Assembly: GCA_905235305.1 (NCBI GenBank)
Contig: CAJOLC010000019.1
Coordinates: 24,583 to 88,582, forward strand
Reading direction: 5' to 3'
Length of the DNA: 64,000 nucleotides
Origin: an uncultured Bacteroidaceae bacterium
GTDB lineage: Bacteria; Bacteroidota; Bacteroidia; Bacteroidales; Bacteroidaceae
The translations under genes were made by a program, and so were the position numbers. A model generated the notes under the pieces. The model saw only the letters and a list, made by a program, of their open reading frames with translations, searched no databases and had not been told where the DNA came from. Below are positions 63,201 to 64,000 of the stretch, one piece after another (position 1 is the first letter of the stretch; each line of letters begins with the position of its first letter).

Positions 63201-63625
63201 TTCTGCTTCGTTACAACAAGCTCCGAGAGGGCTTCAGGATGCGACACGACAAAAAGAGGCAAGCTGCCGGCTGAGAGCCTGCTGAGCACCTCAGTCCGCA
63301 GAATCTCCTGCCCTGCATTGCGCGTACCGAACTTGATGGCACGCCTGTAGCTGCTCGGGAAGAAGAGCACCTGCTCATCCCCCAACAGACGCGTCAGGTC
63401 GTGATAGAAATAGCCCGCCTCTTCCTCGTCATCGAGCACGAAGACATAAGGCACATTCAGCACCTGCGGAGCCTTCCCTGCCAGCGACGCGAACACAAGA
63501 GGAGCCAGGCTTCCCTGCAGTCCGGAAAGCTGTATCGACTTATTGGTTCCCTTTTGCAGTGCAAGTGCAAGGGACTTCACGCCTGGATGCCGGGCAAAGA
63601 TGTCCAGCAGTTTCTGTATCTCCAT
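60242..63625 (-). CDS. mfd: Transcription-repair coupling factor
   Basis: [61 protein letters not shown]. ATG 63625 preferred given the promoter position. Confidence 0.96.
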   Translation of the reverse strand: [1127 protein letters not shown]

Positions 63626-63633
63626 TTTGACGG

Positions 63634-63641
63634 CAAAGATA
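63634..63641 (-). promoter_or_regulatory. Bacteroidetes -7 element (TATCTTTG) 8 nt upstream of mfd ATG
   Basis: Reverse strand TATCTTTGCCGTCAAAATGGAG. Confidence 0.65.
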
Positions 63642-63891
63642 CGAATAAGCAAGCGAAATACCAAATTTATTTGAGTATTTCCGAGCGCGAGCACCTTCAG
63701 CCAAAGACCAAAACACGAATAAGCAAGCCAAACACCACATTTATCCTTTTATCCCGAATCAGCCATCATGATTTAAGCTTCGGAGGCCGTCGCCCGAAAG
63801 ACACAGCCATGAAGGCTCCTTCATTCCTTTATTCTTTCATCCCTTCTATCCCTCACTCCTTCATTTTTTCATTTCTTCATTCTTTCATTTC

Positions 63892-64000
63892 TCACTGATC
63901 TGCCATGAGGTTCAGGACGCTCACCACGTCGGCAATGTCGACCTTTGTATCCCCATTGACATCAAAGATTGGGTCTTTCGACTCGCTTGCCATGGCATTA
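63892..64000 (-). CDS. C-terminal fragment of a protein ending in a dockerin-like repeat (runs off right edge)
   Basis: Reverse strand ...MASESKDPIFDVNGDTKVDIADVVSVLNLMADQ*. Confidence 0.75.
   Translation of the reverse strand, partial: NAMASESKDPIFDVNGDTKVDIADVVSVLNLMADQ

Overview
Chromosomal window from a Bacteroidales bacterium, probably Prevotella-like. The evidence is TAnnTTTG -7 promoter elements, a Na+-pumping methylmalonyl-CoA decarboxylase operon, GH92, DPP III/IV, and dockerin and T9SS-tail-like domains. Most of the window is housekeeping: partial clpC-like, AGCS symporter, CaCA antiporter, mmdA/oadG/BCCP/oadB, MATE, ECF sigma factors, mazG, glpQ, DPP3, fur, purA, fabD, GH13, lpxH, radC, hisS, queC/queF, DPP4, nhaA, GH92, mltG, tRNA-Thr, typA, tilS, recN, mfd. 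Three things stand out. (1) A three-gene cassette at 27186-29683 encodes a TIR-like (ThsB-type) protein, a compact ABC/OLD-type ATPase and a DUF4435/TOPRIM-like protein. It resembles a PARIS (AriA/AriB) pair with a TIR-like gene added and is a candidate anti-phage system. (2) At least ten intergenic arrays have mostly different sequences but share an exact 22-bp period; a 21-bp (3 x 7 bp) version lies in frame inside a transporter gene. (3) A dispersed promoter-bearing repeat precedes hisS, the SbcC-like gene, MATE and mfd, including a 44-bp perfect inverted repeat between two divergent genes. Four genes (an NhaP/CvrA-type antiporter, DPP III, an SbcC-like zinc-hook protein, recN) are each split by a frameshift, which may reflect sequence errors or real decay. 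All calls come from reading the sequence and the supplied ORFs; no searches were run.
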